Assembly (NCBI RefSeq): GCF_003610695.1
Contig: NZ_RAQH01000004.1
Span: 296,954 to 360,953, forward strand
Direction: 5' to 3'
DNA from: Epilithonimonas arachidiradicis
GTDB taxonomy: Bacteria > Bacteroidota > Bacteroidia > Flavobacteriales > Weeksellaceae
Length of the DNA: 64,000 bases
How positions within the stretch are numbered: position 1 is the stretch's first letter; each line of letters opens with the position of its first letter. A model generated the notes under the pieces. The model made no database searches and had not been told where the DNA came from. It saw nothing but the letters and a program-made list of their open reading frames with translations. Below, piece after piece: positions 43,347 to 51,671 of this stretch. A program made the translations under genes and the position numbers.

Positions 43347-43532
43347 TTATTTTTCTTTATTACCGATTCTCTTGAGAACAAGATAGGCAATGTAAGCGAT
43401 ATATAGAAATAAGACGCTGGCAAACAGGATGTTGATGATTGTATCTGTTTTTTTGTCTTCGATTGGATTCAGAAAGTTGTATAGGACAAACAGAATGATA
43501 AGGATGGCGTAGATGTATAATTGCTTTTTCAA
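43347..43532 (-). CDS. Small two-helix membrane protein
   Basis: A 61-residue protein with two likely membrane helices (about 5-21 and 32-53) and a charged tail ending RIGNKEK. The helix-loop-helix layout makes it plausible as a gene. No family is recognised. It lies upstream of nuoA, in the same direction, and downstream of a GNAT-like gene. Confidence 0.6.
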   Translation of the reverse strand: MKKQLYIYAILIILFVLYNFLNPIEDKKTDTIINILFASVLFLYIAYIAYLVLKRIGNKEK

Positions 43533-43592
43533 ATCGGAATTGATTTTAAGGTTGAACTATAATTTCGAAAAATAAATTCGTTAAACGATTGT

Positions 43593-44723
43593 TTAGTTTT
43601 TGATTTCTAATGAATACGTTCTTCTCCGCTTGTGATTGACAGGATTGTAGTCCTGCCAGAGAACCTGTACGTTTTTATTCTCTTCCAGTTCCGGATTAGT
43701 TTCAGCAAACTTAATTCCCATTTTTGTAAAGCGATCAAATATTTCCTTAAAAATAATGGCTGTAACACCACGTCTTTGATATTCCGGATGAACGCCGATC
43801 AAATAAAAATTAGCTCTGTCGTTTTTCTTTCCGGCTTGCAGAAAATGCCACCAGCCAAAAGGAAAAAGTTTGCCTTTGGATTTTTGCAAAGCTTTTGAAT
43901 AGGAAGGCATTGTTATCGCAAAAGATACGAGTTCGTTATTTTCATCGGCTACACAAATAATGTAATTCTTATCAATGAAAGGGAAATATTTTTCTTTGTA
44001 AGTTTTGATCTGTTCTTCCGAAATTGGCGTGTATGTCGAGAGATGTTTATAGGTTTCGTCTAGTAATTTGAACATCGGATCAACGAGAGGAAGTATCTCT
44101 TGTTTTGATTTGAAGTTTATGACTTTCAGTTTGTATTTCTCGGCGATCAAGCTACTGAATTTTACCACTTTTTCCGGTAAAACTTCCGGGAAATTAATTT
44201 CGAATTCTACCCATTCCTTTTCTTTGGCAAGGCCAAGATTTTCAAGATGTGTAGGATAATATTCAAAGTTATAAAGACCGATCATAGTTGCCAATTTGTC
44301 AAATCCCATTGTCAGCATTCCGGCTTTATCAAGATTGGTAAAACCCATTGGTCCTTCGATCTTGTCTATATGATTGTCCTTTGCAAATTGTATTGCCGTA
44401 TCGATTAAAGCTTTGGAAACTTCCTGATCGTCGATGAAATCCAGCCATCCGAATCTCACTTTTTTGACTCCAAGCTCCTGCGCTTCTTTATTATTGATCA
44501 TTACGGCAATTCTACCAACAACCTTATCGTTCTTATAAGCAAGAAATTGTTTAGCAACAGAATATGACAAAGCCGGGTTTTCTTCTTTTTTCCAAATGTT
44601 CTTTTCTTCGTTAATCAATGGCGGGACATAATTGGGATTGTTTTTATACAATTCCATCGGAAATTTTATGAACTTCATCAGGTCATTCTCCGTAATCACT
44701 TGCTTTATAACAACATTTTCCAT
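43593..44723 (-). CDS. GNAT-like acyltransferase superfamily protein
   Basis: The 376-residue protein has a C-terminal half with an acetyl-CoA site-like strand and loop, YLIGVHPEYQRRGVTAIIFKEIF, and an N-terminal half with VVGRIAVMINNKEA, GWLDFIDD and GPMGFTNLDKAG. Two GNAT-like halves in tandem are probable. Substrate is unknown. I begin at the ATG giving MENVVIKQ; the longer frame adds seven residues. It stands alone between nuo and a peptidase gene. Confidence 0.75.
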   Translation of the reverse strand: MENVVIKQVITENDLMKFIKFPMELYKNNPNYVPPLINEEKNIWKKEENPALSYSVAKQFLAYKNDKVVGRIAVMINNKEAQELGVKKVRFGWLDFIDDQEVSKALIDTAIQFAKDNHIDKIEGPMGFTNLDKAGMLTMGFDKLATMIGLYNFEYYPTHLENLGLAKEKEWVEFEINFPEVLPEKVVKFSSLIAEKYKLKVINFKSKQEILPLVDPMFKLLDETYKHLSTYTPISEEQIKTYKEKYFPFIDKNYIICVADENNELVSFAITMPSYSKALQKSKGKLFPFGWWHFLQAGKKNDRANFYLIGVHPEYQRRGVTAIIFKEIFDRFTKMGIKFAETNPELEENKNVQVLWQDYNPVNHKRRRTYSLEIKN

Positions 44724-44822
44724 ATTCTTGCTTATCAATAACACAAAGATAGGTTTTAAGGCAAAATAAGCAATGTTTTGGCATAATTTTTCCTTAAAAT
44801 CACATAATTATTTTTTATAAAA

Positions 44823-45533
44823 ATGACAGGCTATTATTTAATTATTGGGATTTCGATGCTGTTTAGCTGGATTGTTTCCGCAAGGCTCAAATCGAAGTTC
44901 GAGCACTACTCCAAAGTACATCTCAGAAACGGGATGTCCGGAAAAGAAGTGGCAGAAAAAATGTTGAGGGATAATGGGATTAATGATGTTCAGGTGATTT
45001 CCGTTCCGGGACAATTAACAGATCATTATAATCCGGAAAATAAAACCGTGAATCTTTCCGAAGCGGTATATATGCAGAGAAATGCAGCGGCAGCGGCAGT
45101 TGCGGCTCACGAATGCGGACACGCTGTCCAGCACGCCGTCGGTTACTCTATGTTGCAGTTGAGATCAAAAATGGTTCCTGTTGTTAACATAAGTTCCAGA
45201 CTTTTACAATTTGTTTTGTTCGCTGGTATTGCAATTATGGTAGGAACAAGAACTATTGATAATCCAAACGGAAATACAACTGTTTTAGCAATAGGTGTTG
45301 CGCTTTTTGCAGTGACCACATTATTTGCATTTATAACATTGCCGGTTGAATATGATGCCAGCAACCGTGCATTGAAATGGTTGAAATCTACAGGGACAGT
45401 TACAGCGGAAGAATATGAAGGCGCAGAGGATTCTCTCAAATGGGCAGCCAGAACTTATGTTGTTGCAGCATTGGGATCGTTGGCTCAGCTTCTTTATTTT
45501 GCTTCGATGCTTATGGGAAACAGAAGGGATTAA
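44823..45533 (+). CDS. YugP-type zinc metallopeptidase
   Basis: The 236-residue membrane protein has the zinc motif AAHECGHAVQHA (His96, Glu97, His100) and three or more hydrophobic segments, as in the YugP family. It is predicted to be an inner-membrane protease. Substrate is unknown. The gene converges with the IMPACT-family gene, and only 3 bp lie between the two stop codons; its terminator appears to lie inside the other gene. Confidence 0.85.
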   Translation: MTGYYLIIGISMLFSWIVSARLKSKFEHYSKVHLRNGMSGKEVAEKMLRDNGINDVQVISVPGQLTDHYNPENKTVNLSEAVYMQRNAAAAAVAAHECGHAVQHAVGYSMLQLRSKMVPVVNISSRLLQFVLFAGIAIMVGTRTIDNPNGNTTVLAIGVALFAVTTLFAFITLPVEYDASNRALKWLKSTGTVTAEEYEGAEDSLKWAARTYVVAALGSLAQLLYFASMLMGNRRD

Positions 45534-45536
45534 AAG

Positions 45537-46136
45537 TTATGAAAAATTAAATTCCAACAGCAGCATCTCAGACAATTCGTTTGAGATGTTTTCTTTTTTA
45601 GAAGTTTTAATATTAGCTTTGATGATACAGATTTCCTTTGCGTCAAACTCAATGATTTTTGCGTCGTATTTATTCAGCAGGGTGAAGATTTGATTTTGCT
45701 GAGAAAATTTGAACTGAATATCTAATTCGGTTTCTAATTCTTTGGTAATGATTTCTGCTTGTTCCAATGTGTATTTTGCAGATTCTTTATAAGTTTTAAC
45801 CAAACCGCCAACGCCTAATTTTGTCCCTCCATAATATCTGATAACGACCACCAAAACGTTTGTGATCTGATGAGCAAGAAGCTGATTGTAGATAGGTAAG
45901 CCGGCACTTCCGGAAGGTTCACCGTCATCATTGGCCCGGTAATTTTCTCCATTGATTCCTAATCTGTAGGCGTAACAGTGATGTGTTGCTTTAGGATGGA
46001 TTTCGTAAAGATGATTCAATTGTTCCTTGATGTCAGTTTCAGAGTTAACAGGATAAGCGAATCCAATGAACTTGCTTCCTTTCTCTTTTAACAGGACATC
46101 TTCTATTGGCTTTTTTATGGTTTGGAATTCAAACAT
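45537..46136 (-). CDS. IMPACT family protein (YigZ-like)
   Basis: The 199-residue protein has the IMPACT/YigZ N-terminal domain: KATHHCYAYRLG, ANDDGEPSGSAGLPI, VVVIRYYGGTKLGVGGLVKTY. Members may act in translation control (IMPACT) or as predicted peptidases (YigZ). It is convergent with the YugP gene. Its own 3' end contains a hairpin that could terminate the YugP transcript. Confidence 0.88.
   Translation of the reverse strand: MFEFQTIKKPIEDVLLKEKGSKFIGFAYPVNSETDIKEQLNHLYEIHPKATHHCYAYRLGINGENYRANDDGEPSGSAGLPIYNQLLAHQITNVLVVVIRYYGGTKLGVGGLVKTYKESAKYTLEQAEIITKELETELDIQFKFSQQNQIFTLLNKYDAKIIEFDAKEICIIKANIKTSKKENISNELSEMLLLEFNFS
45564..45600 (+). terminator. Terminator for the YugP gene inside the convergent IMPACT gene
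   Basis: CATCTCA (45564-45570) and TGAGATG (45582-45588) form a stem with an 11-nt loop, followed by TTTTCTTTTTTA. It lies about 30 bp after the YugP stop, within the coding sequence of the opposite gene. Confidence 0.6.
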
Positions 46137-46276
46137 TTGTCAAAAATAGAAAATTCTTAAATTAAAATCTTTCCAATTTGCTAAAGTAAAAAAAACATTC
46201 CTGCCAATAATAGCAACGCTTTTGCGTAAGTCTCAAAAAATCAGAAAAAATAAAATTCCGTCAATTAATTTTTATG

Positions 46277-46284
46277 TAATTTTG
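46277..46284 (+). promoter_or_regulatory. Candidate -7 element for the KAS III gene
   Basis: TAATTTTG fits TAnnTTTG and lies about 22 bp before the ATG at 46307. No clear -33 element was found. Confidence 0.5.
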
Positions 46285-46306
46285 CATTTAAAATTTTTTA
46301 ATATCA

Positions 46307-47386
46307 ATGCCTAATACATTAATCATTGGCTCCGGAAGTTATGTTCCGGAAAACGTAATAGAAGGTTCTCATTTCAAAGATGCTGTCTTCTATGATGATA
46401 ACCATCAGTTGATCGAAAAACCAACAGAGGAGATTATCGAGAAATTTGTGGACATTACAGAGATAGAAAGAAGAAGGTACGCCAATCCGGAAGATTTTAA
46501 CTCAGATTTGGCTCACAGAGCGTCTCTTGAGGCTATTGAAGATGCAGGTATTGATAAGGAAGAAATTGATTATATTATTTTTGCTACCAATTTTGGTGAG
46601 GTAGATGTAAACGGTATTCCGAATTTTATGCCGTCGATGTCAGCAAGACTGAAAGGTAAATTGGGCATCAAAAGAAGAGATTGTATCAATTATGATATGA
46701 TTTTCGGATGCCCGGGTTGGGTAGAGTCTCTTATTTTAGCTGATACGATGATCAAGGCTGGAAAAGCTAAAACCGTTTTGGTTGTTGGCGGCGAAACATT
46801 AAGCAGAGTTACCGACCCTTATGACAGAAATAAAATGATTTTTGCGGATGGCGCCGGTGCTGTTGTGGTGACTGCTACCGAAGATTCTGCAGTTGGTGTT
46901 TTGGCGGATAATACGCTTTGCGATAACGGGGAAGAATTGTGTTATTTGGAAAACGGACCATCTTTGAATCTGGAGCACGATCAAAGCCAGTTATTCATCA
47001 GAATGAGAGGTCGTAAAATCTACGAATATGCACTTAAAAATGTTCCTGACGCAATCAAAGCGACAATTGATAAAGCTGGTCTTGATATCTCTGATATTGG
47101 TAAAATATTGATTCATCAGGCCAATGCCAAGATGGATTACGCAATGATCGGCAGATTGTTCAAATTATATGGACAAAAAGATTATGATCACGCGATTTCT
47201 CCGATGACAATCCAGGAGTTTGGGAATTCTTCCGTTGCTACGGTTCCGACTTTGTTTGATCTTATCAGAAAAGGTAAAATGGAAGGTCAGCAATTCACAC
47301 CGGGTTCTCATATCTTGTTTACGTCTGTAGGAGCCGGGATGAATATCAATTGTGTGGTTTACAAATTTCCGGAAGGGAAAATTTAA
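46307..47386 (+). CDS. 3-oxoacyl-ACP synthase III family protein
   Basis: The 359-residue thiolase-fold enzyme has the KAS III triad: Cys135 in MIFGCPGW, His270 in ILIHQANA and Asn307 in EFGNSSVA. It is longer than the usual FabH (about 320), with an added segment near residues 30-60. It could start fatty-acid synthesis or act in a specialised lipid pathway. A separate FabH may exist elsewhere in the genome. It is followed by a metallophosphoesterase gene after a terminator-like hairpin. Confidence 0.87.
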   Translation: MPNTLIIGSGSYVPENVIEGSHFKDAVFYDDNHQLIEKPTEEIIEKFVDITEIERRRYANPEDFNSDLAHRASLEAIEDAGIDKEEIDYIIFATNFGEVDVNGIPNFMPSMSARLKGKLGIKRRDCINYDMIFGCPGWVESLILADTMIKAGKAKTVLVVGGETLSRVTDPYDRNKMIFADGAGAVVVTATEDSAVGVLADNTLCDNGEELCYLENGPSLNLEHDQSQLFIRMRGRKIYEYALKNVPDAIKATIDKAGLDISDIGKILIHQANAKMDYAMIGRLFKLYGQKDYDHAISPMTIQEFGNSSVATVPTLFDLIRKGKMEGQQFTPGSHILFTSVGAGMNINCVVYKFPEGKI

Positions 47387-47426
47387 ATTACAATAAAGTA
47401 AATCTATATTTTAAACGTCAATAAGA

Positions 47427-47461
47427 AAAAAGGAATAGTTCTTATTCCTTTTGTTTTTTTA
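47427..47461 (+). terminator. Terminator after the KAS III gene
   Basis: AAAAGGAATA and TATTCCTTTT form a 10-bp stem with a short loop, followed by a T-rich run. It ends 8 bp before the next start codon. Confidence 0.7.
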
Positions 47462-47468
47462 TAATATT

Positions 47469-48674
47469 ATGCAAAAGACTATCTTATTTCTTCTCGGTAT
47501 ATTTTTACTTCTGGAAATTTATGTTTATCAGGCTTTTAAAACGCTTTATTCTAATCAGAATGCAAGATTAATTTATTGGATCCCAACGATTCTGGTTTAT
47601 GCTTTTTTGTTTTACTCGATTCTCACTTTTGACAGAGCTTCGCACAAGTATCTCAATCTTCAGATTGTATTTTCTGTGATTTTGATTTTTGTATTACCAA
47701 AGCTCTTGGTAGCCATTTTTCTTTTGATCGAAGATTTAATGAGACTACTGAATTTCGGTTACAATTATGTCGCAACAGAGAATCACGGTTATCCATCAAG
47801 ACGAAAATTCATAAGTTTGGTTGGACTTGGTTCAGGAGCTATTTTGGCGGGAATTATTTTGGATGGAATTATCTTCGGAAAATACCGCCATAGAGCAAGG
47901 GTAGTAAGGCTTAAACTAAAGAATCTTCCGGCAAGTTTCAAAGGTTATAAAATTGTTCAGATTTCTGATGTACATAGCGGCAGTTTCCAGAATCCAAAGC
48001 ATCTGCAACATGCTATTGATTTGATTAATGAACAGAATGCAGATTTGGTTCTTTTTACTGGTGATATGGTGAATAATTATGCAGACGAATTTGTCCCGTT
48101 TATCGATTTGTTTTCCCAGATCAAAGGGAAAGATGGCAAGTTTGCAGTTCTCGGAAACCACGATTATGGCGAATATGGCGTTTGGAAAAACATTGACGAT
48201 AGAAAAAATAATATTCCTAAACTTATCGAAAATGAAAGAAAAGCTGGTTTCGAGATGTTGCGGAATGAACATCGTGTCATTGAAAGGAATGGTGAAAAAT
48301 TATATATTCTTGGGGTCGAAAACTGGGGGATTCCACCGTTTCCACAATTTGGAGATTTGGATAAAGCTTCGGAAAATGTGCCTACAGATGCAGTTAAAAT
48401 CCTGATGTCACACGATCCTTCCCATTTTGATGCGGTAGTTAAAAAGCATCCTAAAAACATCCAATTAACACTTTCCGGGCATACACACGGGATGCAGTTC
48501 GGTATTGACTTGAAAAACTTCAAATGGTCACCTGTGAAATACAAATACCCGAAATGGGCAGACCTCTATGAGAGTGAAGGCAAATATCTATATGTTAACC
48601 GTGGTTTTGGAGTGATTGGTTATCCTGGTAGAGTAGGAGTGTTGCCAGAGATTACTGTTTTTGAATTGAGTTAA
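47469..48674 (+). CDS. Membrane-anchored metallophosphoesterase
   Basis: The 401-residue protein has about four N-terminal membrane segments and a calcineurin-like domain in the second half: ISDVHSGSF, FTGDMVNNY, LGNHDYGEYG, MSHDPSHFDAV and LSGHTHGMQFG. The HTHG motif and arrangement fit the YkuE-like phosphoesterases, which act on lipid or phosphodiester substrates outside the cytoplasm. I start at the ATG giving MQKTILFL. A strong hairpin follows the stop. Confidence 0.87.
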   Translation: MQKTILFLLGIFLLLEIYVYQAFKTLYSNQNARLIYWIPTILVYAFLFYSILTFDRASHKYLNLQIVFSVILIFVLPKLLVAIFLLIEDLMRLLNFGYNYVATENHGYPSRRKFISLVGLGSGAILAGIILDGIIFGKYRHRARVVRLKLKNLPASFKGYKIVQISDVHSGSFQNPKHLQHAIDLINEQNADLVLFTGDMVNNYADEFVPFIDLFSQIKGKDGKFAVLGNHDYGEYGVWKNIDDRKNNIPKLIENERKAGFEMLRNEHRVIERNGEKLYILGVENWGIPPFPQFGDLDKASENVPTDAVKILMSHDPSHFDAVVKKHPKNIQLTLSGHTHGMQFGIDLKNFKWSPVKYKYPKWADLYESEGKYLYVNRGFGVIGYPGRVGVLPEITVFELS

Positions 48675-48697
48675 TTTATCAATTCTTTTTTTAATAA

Positions 48698-48740
48698 TAG
48701 AAAAGCCTGTTGATCGAATAGATGATAACAGGCTTTTCTA
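48698..48740 (+). terminator. Terminator after the phosphoesterase gene
   Basis: A perfect 14-bp stem (TAGAAAAGCCTGTT / AACAGGCTTTTCTA) with a 15-nt loop. The run of T within the distal arm supports termination. Confidence 0.75.
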
Positions 48741-48838
48741 TATGGTTGCTGTACACTTCCTTTACCTTGGCTTTATTTCAAGCTTGTTATAAATAATTGA
48801 AAAATAAATCTTTTTATTTGATAAATCTTTAATCTTTA

Positions 48839-49591
48839 TTAAAACAAATAATCCTTCATTCTCGAAACAGCTATTTCATTTTCATCGATGAACTGGAAAA
48901 GCTGCTCAATACGGTCTTCGAATCTGCGACCAATGTTGATCCTTTTATAAAACGGAAGTTCAAACGGTGACTCGGCGGAATTGAAGAACTGCCAGGCATT
49001 GGCATAGATCATAACGTGTTCATTGTTCTTCAAGCTTTCCAGAAGCATACTTTCATAATACTTCATTGGTGTTACCTGGAGCACATAATCATTGAACGGA
49101 AGTTGCGAATAAGGCGACTGGCTTTCCGGAACTATGGTTAAATCATTTTGGATATGAACTTCGGTTTTTTCGGTCAGTTTTCGCCACAGAAAATTGAGTC
49201 TGGATTCTTCAATATTGGATACGTAATTGAAGTCCAGATTTTTAATTTCTGAGTAAGAAATCTGATGATGTTTTTGCCTTAAACCACGAACCGGTTTTTC
49301 CAAAAATTGCTCTAAATTCTGCTTAGTTTTTTCTATGTTTTCTGGTGTGGAATTGACATTATAAAATGCAATTTCGTGGCCTGAAAAAGAGATAGTTTTA
49401 ATTAACCTTTGGAGCTTTTCCACAAGAGGAATTTCTACGAAAAAAGTAGCTTTGAATTCGTAAAGTTCTAATAAAAGCAGAATGATCTCTGTTTTTTCTT
49501 CGATAGCTTTTATCAATTCGTTTTCTGAGATATTTTTATGAATTAATATTTTGTTTTCAGAAACCGATATGTTAAAAGTTAATAATATCAC
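48839..49591 (-). CDS. Degenerate polysaccharide deacetylase-like protein
   Basis: The 250-residue protein has the NodB-like fold pattern: ATFFVEIP, a helix and ISFSGHEIAFYN, then PVRGLRQKHHQIS and LDFNYVSN. Metal ligands are missing: the usual first Asp in TFDD reads TFNI, and the second His pair (HSxxH) reads YNVNS. It is likely an inactive or altered-function relative. The A+T-rich gene is upstream of threonine dehydrogenase on the opposite side of a 83-bp gap. Confidence 0.7.
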   Translation of the reverse strand: MILLTFNISVSENKILIHKNISENELIKAIEEKTEIILLLLELYEFKATFFVEIPLVEKLQRLIKTISFSGHEIAFYNVNSTPENIEKTKQNLEQFLEKPVRGLRQKHHQISYSEIKNLDFNYVSNIEESRLNFLWRKLTEKTEVHIQNDLTIVPESQSPYSQLPFNDYVLQVTPMKYYESMLLESLKNNEHVMIYANAWQFFNSAESPFELPFYKRINIGRRFEDRIEQLFQFIDENEIAVSRMKDYLF

Positions 49592-49674
49592 TTAAATTAA
49601 AATTTATATATTATTTGTAAATAATTTAAAATCAGATCTTAAAATATATTTTAATTGAATTAATTTAGATTCTC

Positions 49675-50628
49675 TTATTTTCCTAATTTCTTTTTAAGAT
49701 TATTTATCATATCTATTGACATTGATGAAATATCAAACTTATAATCCAATCCCCAATCTTGTTTTGCAGCAGAATCATCAATACTCGCCGGCCAGGAATC
49801 TGCAATCGCCTGACGGAAATCCGGCTCATATTTAATCTCAAAATCCGGCATTGTTTTTTTGATTTCTTCAGCCAATTCTTTTGGCGTAAAACTCATCCCT
49901 CCTAGGTTGTAAGAATAGCGGATTTTCACCTGTTCTTTCGGAGCAGTCATCAGCTTGATTGTTGCATCAATGGCGTCGTCCATATACAACATTGGCATCG
50001 CTGTATTTTCGCTGATGAAGCTCGTGTATTTTCCGTTTTCTACAGCCTCGTAAAATATCTCAACGGCATAATCTGTAGTGCCTCCGCCTGCTGGTGCTTT
50101 CCAGGAAATCAAACCTGGATAACGAATACTTCGGATATCAACGCCGTATTTTTCGAAGTAATATTCGCACCATTTTTCACCTGCCATTTTGGAGATTCCG
50201 TAAACCGTTGTCGGATTAAGTACAACTTCCTGTCCTACATTTTCTTTAGGAATTCCTTTTCCGAAAACTGCAATGGAACTCGGCCAGAATATTTTTTTAA
50301 TCATACCTTCTTTTGCCAATTCGCAAAGATGAATCAATGGGTCAAGGTTGAGTTTCCACGCAAAAAGTGGTTGCTTTTCCGAAGTTCCGGATAAAAGCGA
50401 TGCCAAATGATAAACAGTAGTAATGTTATGTTCTTTGATGACGTCTGTAACGGCTTGAAAATTAGTAACATCTAATCTTTCATAATAACCAGCTTCCGTA
50501 ATGCCTTCTTTCCACTTATCGAGGCCAGAAGCAATCACGTTTTCTTTACCATAAATTTCTGATAATCTTAAGGTTAGTTCTGTTCCGATTTGCCCTAGTG
50601 CGCCGGTGATGAGAATTTTTTCTGTCAT
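49675..50628 (-). CDS. L-threonine 3-dehydrogenase, short-chain (SDR) type
   Basis: The 317-residue extended SDR has the NAD-binding ITGALGQIGTELT, the catalytic Tyr-x3-Lys in TTVYGISKMAGEKW and the family motif IRYPGLISWKAPAGGGTTDYAV. This matches the Flavobacterium frigidimaris-type threonine dehydrogenase, which oxidises L-threonine to 2-amino-3-oxobutyrate. I start it at MTEKILITG rather than an upstream start that adds ten residues. It is a neighbour of the deacetylase-like gene but not obviously functionally linked. Confidence 0.9.
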   Translation of the reverse strand: MTEKILITGALGQIGTELTLRLSEIYGKENVIASGLDKWKEGITEAGYYERLDVTNFQAVTDVIKEHNITTVYHLASLLSGTSEKQPLFAWKLNLDPLIHLCELAKEGMIKKIFWPSSIAVFGKGIPKENVGQEVVLNPTTVYGISKMAGEKWCEYYFEKYGVDIRSIRYPGLISWKAPAGGGTTDYAVEIFYEAVENGKYTSFISENTAMPMLYMDDAIDATIKLMTAPKEQVKIRYSYNLGGMSFTPKELAEEIKKTMPDFEIKYEPDFRQAIADSWPASIDDSAAKQDWGLDYKFDISSMSIDMINNLKKKLGK

Positions 50629-50723
50629 AGTTTCATTTTTACTTTTCCTGATTCGCAAATCTAATTAAATTTGGGATTGAGAATCAAAAAGAATTCCAAT
50701 AAATTTTTTAAAAATATCATAAT

Positions 50724-51572
50724 ATGCAAAATCAGTCACCCATAATAGAATTTGATGAATTAATTAAGATATCTGAAAATCCGAATCTCAGAATTTTTGA
50801 TGTCAGAACCGGTCCTGTTGCCAAAGAAGAATATCTTAAAAAACATCTCAAAAATTCAGTTTTTGTTGATTTGAATTCTGATTTGGCAGAAATTGATAAT
50901 CCAAAAAACGGAGGTCGACATCCGCTTCCGAAATTTGAAAATTTTATCAAAACTCTAGGTAGATTAGGAATTGATAAAGATTCTCACGTTGTGATTTACG
51001 ACGATAAAAATGGCGCCAATGCTGCTGCAAGATTCTGGTGGATGTTGCGTGCGGTTGGTCACACCAATGTTCAGGTTCTTAATGGCGGATTACAATTTGC
51101 TGAAAATCAAAATTACCCTTTAAGTTCTGGTGAATATTCTTATTCTGAAACTGAATATATTTCTGAATACAAAGATTGGCAATTACCACAGATTTGGATG
51201 AATGATGTGAAAAAAGCAACACAAGATTCGGATGCTGTGATTGTAGATGTTAGAGAATCACAACGTTATGAAGGTATTGCCGAGCCGATTGATTTGGTCG
51301 CAGGACATATCCCGAATGCTCAGAATTATCCTTTTATTGATAACCTGGATGAAATAGGCTTGTTCAAGTCTCCGGAAAAACTTAGAAATCTATATTCAGA
51401 ATTATTTGAAAATTATGACAAGAACAAAATCACGTTCCATTGCGGAAGCGGCGTAACGGCTTGTCATTCTTTGTTAGCTTTGGATTATGCAGGTTTTGAT
51501 ATTCCGAACTTGTATGTTGGAAGCTGGAGCGAGTGGAGCAGGAATGAGTTAGAGAGTTTTTTGGGTTTTTAG
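50724..51572 (+). CDS. sseA: Sulfurtransferase (3-mercaptopyruvate type)
   Basis: The 282-residue protein has two rhodanese domains. The C-terminal one has the active Cys240 in HCGSGVTACHS, and the CGSGVTA loop is typical of 3-mercaptopyruvate sulfurtransferase rather than thiosulfate rhodanese. It transfers sulfur from mercaptopyruvate to acceptors. The last part of the gene lies in a 23-bp inverted repeat with the opposite gene. Confidence 0.92.
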   Translation: MQNQSPIIEFDELIKISENPNLRIFDVRTGPVAKEEYLKKHLKNSVFVDLNSDLAEIDNPKNGGRHPLPKFENFIKTLGRLGIDKDSHVVIYDDKNGANAAARFWWMLRAVGHTNVQVLNGGLQFAENQNYPLSSGEYSYSETEYISEYKDWQLPQIWMNDVKKATQDSDAVIVDVRESQRYEGIAEPIDLVAGHIPNAQNYPFIDNLDEIGLFKSPEKLRNLYSELFENYDKNKITFHCGSGVTACHSLLALDYAGFDIPNLYVGSWSEWSRNELESFLGF

Positions 51573-51671
51573 AGTGGAAGAGTTTTAGAATGAGAGTCTT
51601 CGAGGTTTAGAAATAATAATTCTATAGCTCTGTAACTCTAAAATTCTCAAACCCAAAAAACTCTCTAACTC
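51546..51671. repeat. Inverted repeat across two convergent gene ends
   Basis: The 23-bp arms at 51546-51568 and 51649-51671 are exact reverse complements. The first begins GAGTTAGAGAGTTTTTTGGG inside the sseA coding sequence; the second ends over the stop of the large outer-membrane protein. An 80-bp loop between them is rich in A and T. It probably ends transcription of both genes. Confidence 0.85.
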
